From assembly GCA_963708735.1 (NCBI GenBank), contig CAVPTW010000022.1, positions 346,942 to 410,941 on the forward strand: a DNA stretch of 64,000 nt, written 5' to 3'. How positions within the stretch are numbered: the first letter of the stretch is position 1; every line of letters begins with the position of its first letter. Made by a program: the position numbers and the translations under genes. This stretch comes from JAGPUQ01 sp963708735 (GTDB lineage Bacteria > Pseudomonadota > Gammaproteobacteria > Pseudomonadales > Porticoccaceae). The notes under the pieces are model-generated. The model was not told where the DNA came from and made no database searches. It saw nothing but the letters and a program-made list of their open reading frames with translations. Shown here one piece after another: positions 9,473 to 18,969 of this stretch.

Positions 9473-9502
9473 TTGACCCTGTTGCAAGGCGCTTGGTATA
9501 AA
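9473..9502 (+). promoter_or_regulatory. Sigma70 promoter candidate for hupB
   Basis: TTGACC (9473-9478), an 18-base spacer, then TATAAA (9497-9502), 88 bases before the HU start. Near-consensus, as expected for an abundant protein. Confidence 0.7.
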
Positions 9503-9589
9503 GCCGGCTCGCGGCATCTGGGCCACGGCGAGTGAGACGCGCGGCTTTTTTGGCAAACTTCCCTGAACTTTGATGGCAAGAGGAACGCT

Positions 9590-9862
9590 GTGAATAAATC
9601 AGAACTGATCGACTCCATTGCCGATGCGGCGGATATCTCCAAAGCATGTGCAACTCGCGCGCTTGACGCGGTCATTGATGGGATAACGGCTGCCCTGCGA
9701 AAGGGGGATCCTGTGTCGCTTGTTGGCTTTGGTACATTTTTAGTCAAGCATCGGCCGTCGCGCTCCGGACGCAATCCGCGCACCAACGAAGAAATCGTAA
9801 TCTCGGCGTCAAACCTGCCAACCTTCAAGGCCGGTAAAGCTCTGAAAGACGCCGTCAACTGA
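9590..9862 (+). CDS. hupB: DNA-binding protein HU-beta
   Basis: The 90-residue product has the full HU fold: N-terminal MNKSELIDSIADAADISK, the GFGTF turn, and the arm signature with RSGRNPRTNEEI. It is a dimeric nucleoid protein that bends DNA. The start is GTG, with AGGA five bases upstream. Its position after lon and before ppiD is the standard gammaproteobacterial order. It has its own promoter and terminator. Confidence 0.98.
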   Translation: MNKSELIDSIADAADISKACATRALDAVIDGITAALRKGDPVSLVGFGTFLVKHRPSRSGRNPRTNEEIVISASNLPTFKAGKALKDAVN

Positions 9863-9885
9863 TAGGTTTATTTTTGCAATCCGGC

Positions 9886-9913
9886 GGGCGCATCGATTGT
9901 GCGCCCTTTTTTT
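9886..9913 (+). terminator. Rho-independent terminator after hupB
   Basis: GGGCGCA (9886-9892) pairs with TGCGCCC (9900-9906), 7-nt loop, followed by T7. Confidence 0.9.
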
Positions 9914-9938
9914 ATTTTATTCCTGACGGACATCGTTC

Positions 9939-11831
9939 ATGCTCCAGAATTTCCGCGATGGAATGGGACGGTACGGCAAATGGCTGATGGTCCTGATTGC
10001 AATTCCGTTCGCGTTCTTTGGCGTGCAGACGTTTTTTTTCCGTGGGGCATCTATTGAAGAGGCTGCCTCGGTCAATGGTGAGCGCATAACTCAACTGGAG
10101 GTGCGACAGGCTATACAGCGCCAACGCGCCCAGATCATGGCGCGCTTTCCCGATATCGATCCCGCAGTGATTGACGATAAAGCGCTCTATGGGCCAGCGC
10201 TACAGAGTGTCGTAACTACCCGGGTTTACGAAAGTCGCGCGCGCAGAGAGGGTATGGGGGTTGCGCCGGCGCTTGTTGCGGAAGTGCTCAAGGACTCGGG
10301 AGCGTTCCGTGAAGGTGGAAAGTTCTCGACAAACCAATACCTCGCCTACATTAGGGAACTGGGTTATACGCCGCAAACCCACGGCCGGTTCCTCGCGCGG
10401 GAACTGCTCGCCAGTCAGCTTGCCCGAGGCATCCTCAGTACAGGTTTCATGGTTCAATCCACGCTGGAGCGGGCCATCGGTGATATCGAGCAGACCCGCG
10501 ATTTTCGTTATCTCAACGTCCCCCTGGCGAACGCCGGCACGACGAATATCGATGAAGTTGCGGTACGGGCTTACTACGACGGACATCCTGATCTGTACAT
10601 TGCGCCCGAGCATGTGGTGGTCAACTACATCGAGCTCTCGGTGGACCAGATTGCCGGCGGTATCACGATAGACGAGAACGAACTCAAGTCGCGTTACAAG
10701 CATCGTGTCGAGGCGGCGGAAGCGGCCAGACAGACCATCGTGTCGCAGATACTCATAAAACCCAGGGCGGATGGGAGTCACCAGAAAATATTGCACGAAT
10801 TGCAGGCCGCGCTGACGGCTGGTGCGGACTTCGCGGAACTCGCGCGCACCAAAAGTGAGGATCCTCTGACAGCGGGTCAGGGCGGTGAGATTGGACCTTA
10901 TGATCCTGAAAAATTTCCAACCCCGCTCAGATCAGCGCTGGACAAGTTGAAGCTCGGTCAGGTGACGCCACCGATCGAGACCGATATGGGCTGGCATCTG
11001 CTCAAACTGGTCCGGGAAGACAAGCCGACCATCGGCAGTTTCGAGGCGGAGCGTGACGCGATGGCAGCCGAACTCCGCAAGGAGAAAGCCGGCGCTTTGT
11101 ATCAAAGCCAGACCGAACACCTTCGCGAAGCGGCGTATACAGCGGAAAACCTGGCAGCAGTGGCGGCGAGCATGAATTTGCCATTGAATACATCGCCCGC
11201 CATTACCCGTGATGGTGGCGAGGGCATTGGCAGCGATCCCAGGGTGGTCAGTGCTGCTTTTTCGGAAGAGGTACTCAAAGGGGGCTATATCAGCCCGCTC
11301 ATAGAGCTCAATGGCGAGCGCGCCATTGTTCTTGAACTCAAGGAACATACACCGCAGGAGCGACGTGCCTTTGCGGACGTGAAGACGGATATCGAAAAGG
11401 TGCTGATAACCGAGCGCGAGTTGGCCGAGGCCCGTGCGCGCGCGGAAACCTACCGCAAGCGATTGTTGGCCGGCGAGCCTCTCGAAAAAATTGCCCGTGG
11501 AGAACATCTGGAATGGCAGATGAACTCCGGTGTGAAGCGCTATGATGCCGCTGCGAACAGCGAGGTCGCCAAGCACGTTTTTGATGTCCCTCAGAAATCT
11601 CCGCTACCTTGGGTTGGGATCTTTGATACCGCAAATGGCGTCGTTGTTTTTCAGGTGGTCGCCATTCACGCCGGGGATATAGCGGCGCTGCCGAAGCCGC
11701 GTCGGCAGCAAATGGAACGCGCCATGTCGGAAGCCGTCGCGGCCGGGGAGCTCAATGCGTATCAGGGTGCCTTGCTGGCAAGCGCAAAAATTGACACCAG
11801 ACCCCAGCCCAAGGTAGTGCAGCCTCAGTAA
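9939..11831 (+). CDS. ppiD: Periplasmic folding chaperone PpiD (SurA-N / parvulin)
   Basis: The 630-residue protein begins with a short cytoplasmic segment and one membrane anchor (about residues 14-34, WLMVLIAIPFAFFGVQTFFF). A SurA-type N-terminal chaperone domain follows. The parvulin-like domain lies at about 265-360 and contains the block around SEDPLTAGQGGEIGPY and GWHLLKLV. PpiD sits at the Sec translocon and helps proteins leaving it. Its place after hupB is conserved. Confidence 0.95.
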   Translation: MLQNFRDGMGRYGKWLMVLIAIPFAFFGVQTFFFRGASIEEAASVNGERITQLEVRQAIQRQRAQIMARFPDIDPAVIDDKALYGPALQSVVTTRVYESRARREGMGVAPALVAEVLKDSGAFREGGKFSTNQYLAYIRELGYTPQTHGRFLARELLASQLARGILSTGFMVQSTLERAIGDIEQTRDFRYLNVPLANAGTTNIDEVAVRAYYDGHPDLYIAPEHVVVNYIELSVDQIAGGITIDENELKSRYKHRVEAAEAARQTIVSQILIKPRADGSHQKILHELQAALTAGADFAELARTKSEDPLTAGQGGEIGPYDPEKFPTPLRSALDKLKLGQVTPPIETDMGWHLLKLVREDKPTIGSFEAERDAMAAELRKEKAGALYQSQTEHLREAAYTAENLAAVAASMNLPLNTSPAITRDGGEGIGSDPRVVSAAFSEEVLKGGYISPLIELNGERAIVLELKEHTPQERRAFADVKTDIEKVLITERELAEARARAETYRKRLLAGEPLEKIARGEHLEWQMNSGVKRYDAAANSEVAKHVFDVPQKSPLPWVGIFDTANGVVVFQVVAIHAGDIAALPKPRRQQMERAMSEAVAAGELNAYQGALLASAKIDTRPQPKVVQPQ

Positions 11832-11894
11832 CTTGATCCGGGTCGATCTGTTCACGGTGAGAGATAATGGCACCAACCCCATTTTGAAAAATGG

Positions 11895-13178
11895 CTAATG
11901 CTCGATGATCTGCAAATTCTGTCCGGGGCGGAGCGCCCGCGGGTTGTCGATGTTATTCCAGCGCATCAAGGTCTTGGGGTTGACCCCAAAACGGCGCGCG
12001 ATGGTCCACAACGAATCTCCGCTCTGCACCCGATAATCCGCTGATTGCACTTTTGCGGCGGACGTGTTGACTCTCGAAGCTTTAACTGTTTGATATTGTG
12101 AGCTTGCCGGAAGTGTTTGAGTGGACGGACTCTTCAAGAGGGCCGCTTCGAACCGCTGCGCGGCATTCGAGGGCAGTAAAATTTCGTAGCGGCTCTGGGG
12201 CGGTGTTACACCACGTTTAAGACCGGTGTTTAACCGCTTGAGCGTGTCGTAGTCTACCTCGGCGAGTTCAGCAGCGCGCGCAAGGCTGATCTGCTTTGGT
12301 GTGGTCACCGACGCTAACGATTTACCTTGGTCGAGGAGCGGCAATCTCAGCTGGCTTTCTTCCGGATTCTGAAACATGCGGGCGAGCGCCAGAAACTGGG
12401 GGATGTAGGAGCGGGTATGCTCTGGCAAATCCAGTGCCCAGAAATCGGTGTCTTTTCCTTGATCGAGATTTCGTTGGATTGCCTTGGACACGGTACCCTC
12501 GCCACTGTTAAAGGCCGCAAGCGCCAGCAACCAATCCCCGCCGAAGACCTGGTGCAAATGTCCGAAATAGCCGATTACCGCATCGGTTGAGCGCACGATG
12601 TCCTGGCGCCCGTCATACCACTGGTCTCGCTTGAGCCCGAGGACGTCGCCGGTGCCGGGTTGTATCTGCCACAGCCCCGCTGCACCGTTGGGTGATATTG
12701 CATGGGGGTTGTAGGCGCTTTCCATAAACGGTAACAACGCCAATTCCGGAGGCAGATCGCTTTCCATCAGGCGACGAGTTACATAGGGTAGATAAAGAGA
12801 CGCGCGCTCGGCGGCAGCCGCTACGATGCGGGGGTTGTCGCGATATTTCTGTACTTCCAGATCAACAAAAGGCCCGGTGGCATCGGGGGCGAAAGTCATG
12901 TGCTCGTTCATCACTCGCCACGTATCAAAACCAGAGGAGCCGTTGTTGCTCCAGATAGCCGCGGGTGGGGGCAGATAAGGTTCATTCGCGGAGGAGGGCA
13001 GTGGTTGCGCGCTCGACGACATGTCGGTGGGCGCATTTATTGGTTCGGTGGCCTTAGTCGTCTGCGTCCGTGGCGGGTCAACAGGCCTGGATTTGTCGGC
13101 CGTCGAATGTTGCGTTGACACGCAATGCGCCAAAACAATTCCGCTAAATGCTAACAGGAGAAGATTTTTGGGGGTCAT
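11895..13178 (-). CDS. mltD: Membrane-bound lytic murein transglycosylase D
   Basis: The start is chosen at 13178 (MTPKNLLLLAFSGIVLAHC), which gives a lipoprotein signal with the Cys lipobox at residue 19; the frame is open to 13346 but that part lacks a signal peptide. The 427-residue product has the SLT domain with catalytic Glu in LPFMESAYNPHAIS and the GAAGLWQIQPGTG and ALAAFNSGEG motifs. One clear LysM domain (YRVQSGDSLWTIARRFGVNP) is at the C-terminus, with a weaker LysM-like stretch before it. It cleaves peptidoglycan glycan strands at the outer membrane. Convergent with ppiD. Confidence 0.95.
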   Translation of the reverse strand: MTPKNLLLLAFSGIVLAHCVSTQHSTADKSRPVDPPRTQTTKATEPINAPTDMSSSAQPLPSSANEPYLPPPAAIWSNNGSSGFDTWRVMNEHMTFAPDATGPFVDLEVQKYRDNPRIVAAAAERASLYLPYVTRRLMESDLPPELALLPFMESAYNPHAISPNGAAGLWQIQPGTGDVLGLKRDQWYDGRQDIVRSTDAVIGYFGHLHQVFGGDWLLALAAFNSGEGTVSKAIQRNLDQGKDTDFWALDLPEHTRSYIPQFLALARMFQNPEESQLRLPLLDQGKSLASVTTPKQISLARAAELAEVDYDTLKRLNTGLKRGVTPPQSRYEILLPSNAAQRFEAALLKSPSTQTLPASSQYQTVKASRVNTSAAKVQSADYRVQSGDSLWTIARRFGVNPKTLMRWNNIDNPRALRPGQNLQIIEH

Positions 13179-13631
13179 CGCAGGAAGTTCTCTCGTGATC
13201 ACCGCCAGCGGGGCAACTTTCGCCAAGGCATCCTTACCGCAGTGCTGGGTGGTAGCGGTTCTGGGCTGTTCCGCAATCAGCGCCAAATCCAGGGGCGCTC
13301 GGTAACTCGTGGCTTTGCGAGCCGTCAAATAAAAAGCACCGTTCACTCGCCAAACTTGCCGGTCGACGATCCGGAAAGAAAGGGCGACGCGGGGTAGAAT
13401 CCCGCCTGTCGAGCTGTGCTCAGCCCGGAGTCTAATGGCTGGAGCGCCTTATCGCAAATCGTCGGGAGGTGCTCGATGACCGCATTCGTACCATGAGCCG
13501 ACGACTCGATGGCAATCTGAAAGTTCTGTAACTCGCGAATTTCAACGGTGGACAGTGGGGGTAATGGTGGTTGCCGCAGGTTGCTTGCCGCATAATCGGG
13601 CGTGTGAATCTCTCCGTACCGGACCAGTAGC

Positions 13632-14441
13632 GTGCGACTGACGAATTTCATCAGTAGCCGATACCGGGTGGTGGACGCCTCCGCTAGCCAGGCAGCCATG
13701 CTGCGATGGTTCGACACGTCCACGGGGCGGCGCATTCTGGAGGCGCAACGATGTCTTTGCCGAGGTCTTGCAGTCCCGCCCGGTTTCCGCTTGGTTCACC
13801 TCGGCGTGTCGCCGCGTCACGGAGTTGCGGACTGCTTCTCGCTGCCGTGCCGGTTCACTTTTGTTCAGGAGCCGGGATCAGGTGCGGACGGAGTGAGCCG
13901 CTTTGATGCGCTCCCGCTGCCTTCGGATACCTTCGATGTGGTCGTCCTTCACCATGCACTGGATTTCTGCGATCAACCGCAGCGAGTCCTGGCCGAGGCC
14001 GCAAGAATAATTCGACCGGGTGGCCGCGTGGTCCTGCTGGGCTTCAATCCGTATTCATTGCTGGGTATTGGCAAATGGCTGTTGGCTCCGTGGTATGCCG
14101 CGGGGGTATGGCGCCACAATAGTCTCAGACGCTCCCGTGTATGCGACTGGCTCGTTTTGCTGGGATTCGGGCTCGATCCGCAACCGGCAATTGCCACTTC
14201 AGAAGCGCCGTACTGGTGTCGGTTAACGACACTGCCGAGGCGCATGTGTGAACGTTTCCTGGTCAGTGGGCGGAACAGTTTTTATGCGTTGACCGCGTGC
14301 AAGCGGACCATACCGCTGCAGCCGCATGGAAACTTTCCCTGGCTGCCGCGGCGAATCACCGGTATCGGCGCGGCAATGAACAGCAGAACCACCTCGGAAA
14401 TCTCGGTAGAACGCAACCCCTGCGGGGAGAGTCGCGCTTGA
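13632..14441 (+). CDS. Class I SAM-dependent methyltransferase (YafS-like)
   Basis: Conserved features are the acidic strand segment FDALPLPSDTFDVVVLHHAL and the post-V motif RIIRPGGRVVLLGFNPYSLLGIGKW spread over about residues 90-150. The glycine-rich motif I is weak (LVHLGVSPRHGVAD). The GTG at 13632 gives 269 residues; the family usually begins near MLRWFDT, so ATG 13698 is a strong alternative start. Position between mltD and rnhA/dnaQ is the standard place for the YafS-type methyltransferase; gloB, normally also here, is absent. The substrate is unknown. Confidence 0.8.
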   Translation: MRLTNFISSRYRVVDASASQAAMLRWFDTSTGRRILEAQRCLCRGLAVPPGFRLVHLGVSPRHGVADCFSLPCRFTFVQEPGSGADGVSRFDALPLPSDTFDVVVLHHALDFCDQPQRVLAEAARIIRPGGRVVLLGFNPYSLLGIGKWLLAPWYAAGVWRHNSLRRSRVCDWLVLLGFGLDPQPAIATSEAPYWCRLTTLPRRMCERFLVSGRNSFYALTACKRTIPLQPHGNFPWLPRRITGIGAAMNSRTTSEISVERNPCGESRA

Positions 14442-14446
14442 GCGCC

Positions 14447-14593
14447 GTGACCAGGCATGTGGAGCTATTTGCCGATGAGCCTGCCGTGGCATCCCGGTCG
14501 CGGCGGCTCGACATAAAATTGGCCGGTACCGGATCAAGGGGACACATCGGACATCGGGAAAAAGAACTGGCTGACGCCATGCCGGGCTATTGA
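14447..14593 (+). pseudogene. rnhA: Decayed RNase HI remnant (rnhA) with internal deletion
   Basis: A 48-codon frame between the methyltransferase and dnaQ begins VTRHVELFADE, like the RNase HI N-terminus (VELFTDG), and ends with RGHIGHREKELADA, like the RNase HI C-terminal segment (VKGHAGHPENERCDELA). About 90 residues between them, including the catalytic Glu and the second Asp, are missing. rnhA lies exactly here, just before dnaQ, in relatives. I infer an internally deleted gene; the similarity is by eye and short, so the call is moderate. Confidence 0.5.
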
Positions 14594-14609
14594 TGAACTG
14601 GAGGACTGA

Positions 14610-15359
14610 GTGAGACAGGTCGTACTGGACACCGAGACAACGGGCCTCGAGGTGGATCAGGGGCACCGCATCATCGAGATTGGCTGCGTGGAATTGATCA
14701 ATCGCCAACTTACCGGCCGTCACTTTCATCACTATCTCGACCCTGAACGGGCCATCGACGCCGGCGCAGAGAGTGTTCACGGGATCAGCGCCGCCGATCT
14801 GGTCGGCAAACCGCGGTTTGCACAAATTGCCGTGGAGTTGCTGGAGTTTCTGGGCACGGCCGACCTGATTATTCACAATGCACTGTTTGACCTGGGCTTT
14901 CTGAATCGCGAGCTGGAGCTGGCGGGAGCGGGGCAGGTCCCCCTGCAGCAGGGGCGCGTGGTAATCGATACGCTGCAAATGGCGCGCAGATTGCACCCGG
15001 GGCAGAAGAACAGTCTCGACGCACTGTGCAAGCGTCACGGTATCGATAACAGTCACCGTGAACTGCACGGTGCGCTGCTCGACGCCGAGCTGCTGGCCAA
15101 TGTTTTTCTGGCCATGACGGGTGGCCAGGTTGTCCTGAGCTTTGACAACGGCAATGTCGCCACACAGACCTCCGGTGTGTCAGGGCACCGCAAGCTGGAC
15201 AAAATCCGTCCGCCCCTACGGGTCATCAGCGCCTCTGCCTCGGAGCTTGCGGCGCATCGCGAGAAGCTGATCACCGTTGCGCGCACCCACAAAGGAGGTG
15301 CTCTGTGGCCTGAAGATTGCGCCGCTGCAATGTTCACTGATCCAACTTCGCAGCAGTGA
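14610..15359 (+). CDS. dnaQ: DNA polymerase III epsilon subunit (proofreading 3'-5' exonuclease)
   Basis: The 249-residue product has the DEDDh exonuclease motifs: Exo I LDTETTGL, Exo II with IIHNALFDLGFL, and Exo III with HRELHGALLDAELLA. The start is GTG 14610 with GGAGGA about seven bases upstream. The C-terminal part corresponds to the alpha-binding tail. It proofreads for replicative polymerase III. It follows the rnhA remnant, keeping the family gene order. Confidence 0.97.
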   Translation: MRQVVLDTETTGLEVDQGHRIIEIGCVELINRQLTGRHFHHYLDPERAIDAGAESVHGISAADLVGKPRFAQIAVELLEFLGTADLIIHNALFDLGFLNRELELAGAGQVPLQQGRVVIDTLQMARRLHPGQKNSLDALCKRHGIDNSHRELHGALLDAELLANVFLAMTGGQVVLSFDNGNVATQTSGVSGHRKLDKIRPPLRVISASASELAAHREKLITVARTHKGGALWPEDCAAAMFTDPTSQQ

Positions 15360-15543
15360 CCGATGCCCCTCCCGGGCGCCAGGGCGGCAACGGCATGGAT
15401 GCGGTTTCGATGGAATGCTGTTCAGGTGATGTGACTTGCATAGCGGATTGCACAGAAGTCCTGCCCTTTGAGACAAGGTTTTCATGGAGCTCAGCCTTAT
15501 CTTCTGATAGGTTACGCAGGAAACCTCGACACCGGCAAACCAG

Positions 15544-17211
15544 ATGTCAGCGATTGAAAAACTCCACTCCGAGGTAGTTGATCTCAGTGCAGGCGAGCTG
15601 CGGCGTGCGGCCGAGCACGTCATTGAGGCCGTCACACAACTCGACGCCCGCACGGCAGAACGCTTTGTGACCTTGGCACGCGACCTCTGGGGCGGCGCCG
15701 CAGTCTGTGAGCTCAACGGGTTACGGTTGTTGCTCGATGAAACCCTGGCGGCTGTTCAGGACACGCTGGCGGGCGGGGCATCCTGGCATGACCTACGCCA
15801 GGTACTCGGTGAAGCACTCGTGGTGATCCCCGGGTTGCTGGACTATCTGGTGCGCAGTCGCCGGGATAACCCCTGCCTGCTGATCCCCGAGATTACCGCC
15901 TTGCGCACCTTCCGGCATAAGCCGCCGGTCTACGAGTATCAGGTTCTGTTCGGGATCGACTGGCCCGCATTCCGGGTCGGCGCAGACAATCTCTCGGTCG
16001 CGGTCGCTCCAGAGGATCTCAAGCGTATCCTGCACCTTTACCAACTCGGGCTGGTAAGCGTCTTGAAGGGGGCAAATCGCGCCCAAGGCTACGAAATCCT
16101 GATGCGCGGCGTCGGGCGGTTGGTGCAACTTGCCGAGCTCGGGTCGGAGCGAGATTACTGGACCGCGTTGCACCGGGTGCTGGGGAACTTTGCGAGCGGC
16201 GCCTTGCTCTTCCGACCGGATCGCGCGCGCCTGCTCGCCGCCGTGGAAAAGCAGCTGCGCACCCTGGCCGGCATCCGCACCGGGCATACCGGCAATCCCT
16301 ATCCCGAAGGCCTCTGGCGCGCCTTTCTTGCGTTGTTATCCCTGTCGAGCGGGAGTGCCAGCCATGAGGATGGACTGCCGGTTCTCAAACTGGATTTCGA
16401 CGATGCCCAGTTGGAAGCGATCCGCGTCAAGGCATTCGGCCGCGATGGTGGCGTGGTAGCCTGGCCTCTGGATGAGTTGGCGGCGCGTATGGTCCGCTTG
16501 CGCAGTGCGCTCGATCTGTCCCAGGAAGACGACCTGCTGCCGCCGACGGTGATGCAAGGCATGCAGGAGGATTGTGTCGCGGTCGCGCGCAGCGCCCACG
16601 AACTGGGTCTGGAGAATCTGGTGGCGCGCTTCCGGAGTCACGGCGATACATTGCGACAGACCCTCGACCAGGCACGCGCACCCACCGAGGAGGAGTTGCA
16701 GGAATACGCCGATTCGATTCTTTATCTGGATTGCGCGGTTGTGGATTTTGCCGGCAGCAATCCGGATCGCGCCGACCTCGCTGCCTGGAGTGATCGACCA
16801 CTGGATGAGATCCTTCAGACGAGTCTGCTGAAAACAGCCCGCAACGGCGTCGTGGTCGGCGCCGGCGCCGTGTTGCTGGAAGCCAAGGCGTTGCTTGAGC
16901 CGCTTCAGGATGGTGTGCTGACGGACAATGGCTGGGAGGAAATCGAAGCGGATTTCGTCATTCTCAAGGGCTGCGCGATCATGCTGGAAGATGCGGCTCT
17001 GGAAGCTGTTCTCACTCGCGCCTGGGAATTTCTGCAGACCAGCCGCTATCATCCGGCACTTGGCCTCAATGACCGGTCGCGCAATATCGAGCATTTTGCC
17101 GACATGGTGATCAGTCTCGAACTCTATCTGAATGCCGTGCGTTTCGGCGCCGGGGAAAGTGACGAGGCGCTGCGGATGGCGCGTGAATGCGTGTCCGCAT
17201 TGAGTTTCTGA
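15544..17211 (+). CDS. FimL-like / ChpA N-terminal-like protein
   Basis: The 555-residue product is alpha-helical with no signal peptide or membrane segment. The C-terminal stretch (IEHFADMVISLELYLNAVR and the DADEALRMARE-like end) resembles the Hpt-like repeats of the ChpA N-terminus and of FimL, a type IV pilus / cAMP regulator of about the same length. fimL lies close to dnaQ in Pseudomonas, which supports the call. The phosphorylatable His of a true Hpt domain is not evident, as is known for FimL. No pilus genes are in the window. Recognition is by pattern, so confidence is moderate. Confidence 0.5.
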   Translation: MSAIEKLHSEVVDLSAGELRRAAEHVIEAVTQLDARTAERFVTLARDLWGGAAVCELNGLRLLLDETLAAVQDTLAGGASWHDLRQVLGEALVVIPGLLDYLVRSRRDNPCLLIPEITALRTFRHKPPVYEYQVLFGIDWPAFRVGADNLSVAVAPEDLKRILHLYQLGLVSVLKGANRAQGYEILMRGVGRLVQLAELGSERDYWTALHRVLGNFASGALLFRPDRARLLAAVEKQLRTLAGIRTGHTGNPYPEGLWRAFLALLSLSSGSASHEDGLPVLKLDFDDAQLEAIRVKAFGRDGGVVAWPLDELAARMVRLRSALDLSQEDDLLPPTVMQGMQEDCVAVARSAHELGLENLVARFRSHGDTLRQTLDQARAPTEEELQEYADSILYLDCAVVDFAGSNPDRADLAAWSDRPLDEILQTSLLKTARNGVVVGAGAVLLEAKALLEPLQDGVLTDNGWEEIEADFVILKGCAIMLEDAALEAVLTRAWEFLQTSRYHPALGLNDRSRNIEHFADMVISLELYLNAVRFGAGESDEALRMARECVSALSF

Positions 17212-17254
17212 TGGGGCTGGTAGCTCGGCGGGTTAGAATCCCGCGGCAGGCAGG

Positions 17255-17908
17255 TTGAGCGTCATAGCCATCAATGTCCCGCAATGGCTGCTGTATGGTC
17301 TGGGAACTCTGTCCGCGTTTGCTGCGCTGAGGATACTGTGGCGGCGGCCGGGCAGTCTGCGGGCCCTGATATGGGCGATTGGCTGGATGAGCCTGGCGGC
17401 GGTGAGCACCCTGACTCTGCTGGCGGCAGCGGATTTTGGGCGTTACCAGAGCATTGTCCCGGGCGCCGTGATTGCCACGGTCAATATCGATCAGCAGACT
17501 CGTGATCCGGGGATGACCGATCGTACGCCGGATGGTTACCGCGTCCATATCGTAACCCGCGGCGGTGTGGAGCGTGATGTCGATGTGGGCGGAAATCACT
17601 GGATTCTGGATATACAGACCATCCGCTGCGGGCTTCCCCTGTGTCCGGTCTTCCTGTACCGGAATCGCCATTTTTACGCCGCCCGTGCACAATCCGGCGC
17701 CGCACTGCCGAGGTATGAGACGGTGGAGATCGGTGATCCCGAGGGTCTGCTGGACGTCTGGAGCTGGATGGCGCGGCTGCCGCGACTGCGGGGGCTGATT
17801 CTGGTTGGCGAGGCGGCAACCACATCCATTCCGGTGCGGAATGGAGCGTCGTACGAAATTCGCATCGACGCGGAAGGACGCCTGTCGGTCGCTGACTCTG
17901 GACACTGA
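17255..17908 (+). CDS. Membrane-anchored hypothetical protein
   Basis: The 217-residue product starts at TTG 17255; no ATG or GTG is available in a sensible place. Two hydrophobic segments are near the N-terminus (about residues 10-27 and 38-60), followed by a 155-residue domain likely outside the cytoplasm. Motifs such as GGNHWILDIQTIRC and the Cys pair CGLPLCPVF are visible but I do not recognise the family. It lies 28 bases upstream of sohB and may be co-transcribed with it. Confidence 0.6.
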   Translation: MSVIAINVPQWLLYGLGTLSAFAALRILWRRPGSLRALIWAIGWMSLAAVSTLTLLAAADFGRYQSIVPGAVIATVNIDQQTRDPGMTDRTPDGYRVHIVTRGGVERDVDVGGNHWILDIQTIRCGLPLCPVFLYRNRHFYAARAQSGAALPRYETVEIGDPEGLLDVWSWMARLPRLRGLILVGEAATTSIPVRNGASYEIRIDAEGRLSVADSGH

Positions 17909-17936
17909 TACTGGACACTGAACGAGGATAATCAAG

Positions 17937-18962
17937 TTGGAGTTGGCAGCGGAATACGCCCTGTTTTTGGCGAAGACACTGACTCTGTTGCTCGCCTTCG
18001 CTGTATGCCTGGGGACGATTGCGGTGTTCGCTCGCAAAGCGCGCTCACCGCACCGGGGGCACCTGGAGGTGCGCGACTTCAGCGCCCGGGTGCGGGAACT
18101 GGGTGAGACCCTTGATATTGCGCTGGCGCCAGCGGCGGCACACAAATCGATCAAGCGCGAGCGGCGCCGCTTGCGCAAGCAGTCGAAACAGCCGGATGAA
18201 GGCCGGCGCCGGATTTTCGTACTCGATTTTCACGGTGATCTGCGCGCTTCCGCGGTCGATCGGCTGCGCGAGGAAATCACCGCTGCCTTGTTGCGTGCCC
18301 GCTCCAGCGACGAAATCGTCGTCCGACTCGAAAGTGGCGGCGGGATGGTGCATGCCTATGGTCTGGCGGCGAGCCAACTGGATCGCATCGTCAAGGCTGG
18401 CATTTCGCTCACGGTCTGTGTCGACAAGGTGGCGGCCAGTGGCGGCTACATGATGGCCTGTGTTGCCGGCAACATCCTCGCGGCGCCCTTCGCGGTACTC
18501 GGTTCGATTGGTGTCATGGCGCAGATTCCCAACGTCCACCGTCTGCTCAAGCGCCACGACATCGACGTCGAATTGCTCACCGCCGGCGAATACAAACGCA
18601 CGCTGACGGTGCTGGGCGAGAACGCGCCGGCGGGGCGCGAGAAATTCCAGCGCGATCTCGACGCCACCCACGAATTATTCAAGGATCATGTGGCTGCACA
18701 CCGGCCGCGGCTCGACATCAAGACCATCGCCACGGGCGAGGTCTGGTTCGGCACCCAGGCGCTGGCGCTCGGCCTGGTGGACAGGCTGGCGACCAGCGAC
18801 GAATACCTCAATGCACAACTGGCGACGGCGGATATCTACGAACTCAGCTACATCACCGACAAAACTCTGTTGGAGCGACTGGGGATAACCGTGGAAATGC
18901 GGCTGGCCCAGCGGCTGCGCAGTTGGTGGGACGGTGCGCGCGAACCGCAATTACCGGTGTGA
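17937..18962 (+). CDS. sohB: Probable inner-membrane peptidase SohB (S49)
   Basis: The 341-residue product starts at TTG with GAGG about ten bases upstream. It has an N-terminal membrane anchor (about residues 8-30), a basic linker, then the S49 core. The nucleophile Ser is in VAASGGYMMACV and the catalytic Lys is near residue 225 (LTAGEYKRTL). SohB is a SppA-related periplasmic protease of gammaproteobacteria. A second S49 gene, sppA, is at 25.9-27.7 kb. Confidence 0.92.
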   Translation: MELAAEYALFLAKTLTLLLAFAVCLGTIAVFARKARSPHRGHLEVRDFSARVRELGETLDIALAPAAAHKSIKRERRRLRKQSKQPDEGRRRIFVLDFHGDLRASAVDRLREEITAALLRARSSDEIVVRLESGGGMVHAYGLAASQLDRIVKAGISLTVCVDKVAASGGYMMACVAGNILAAPFAVLGSIGVMAQIPNVHRLLKRHDIDVELLTAGEYKRTLTVLGENAPAGREKFQRDLDATHELFKDHVAAHRPRLDIKTIATGEVWFGTQALALGLVDRLATSDEYLNAQLATADIYELSYITDKTLLERLGITVEMRLAQRLRSWWDGAREPQLPV

Positions 18963-18969
18963 AACGGTT

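Noticed and set aside
11879..11894. CCATTT/AAATGG hairpin between ppiD and mltD as a terminator
   Set aside because: The stem is AT-rich with a four-base loop and no T-run, so it is too weak to call.
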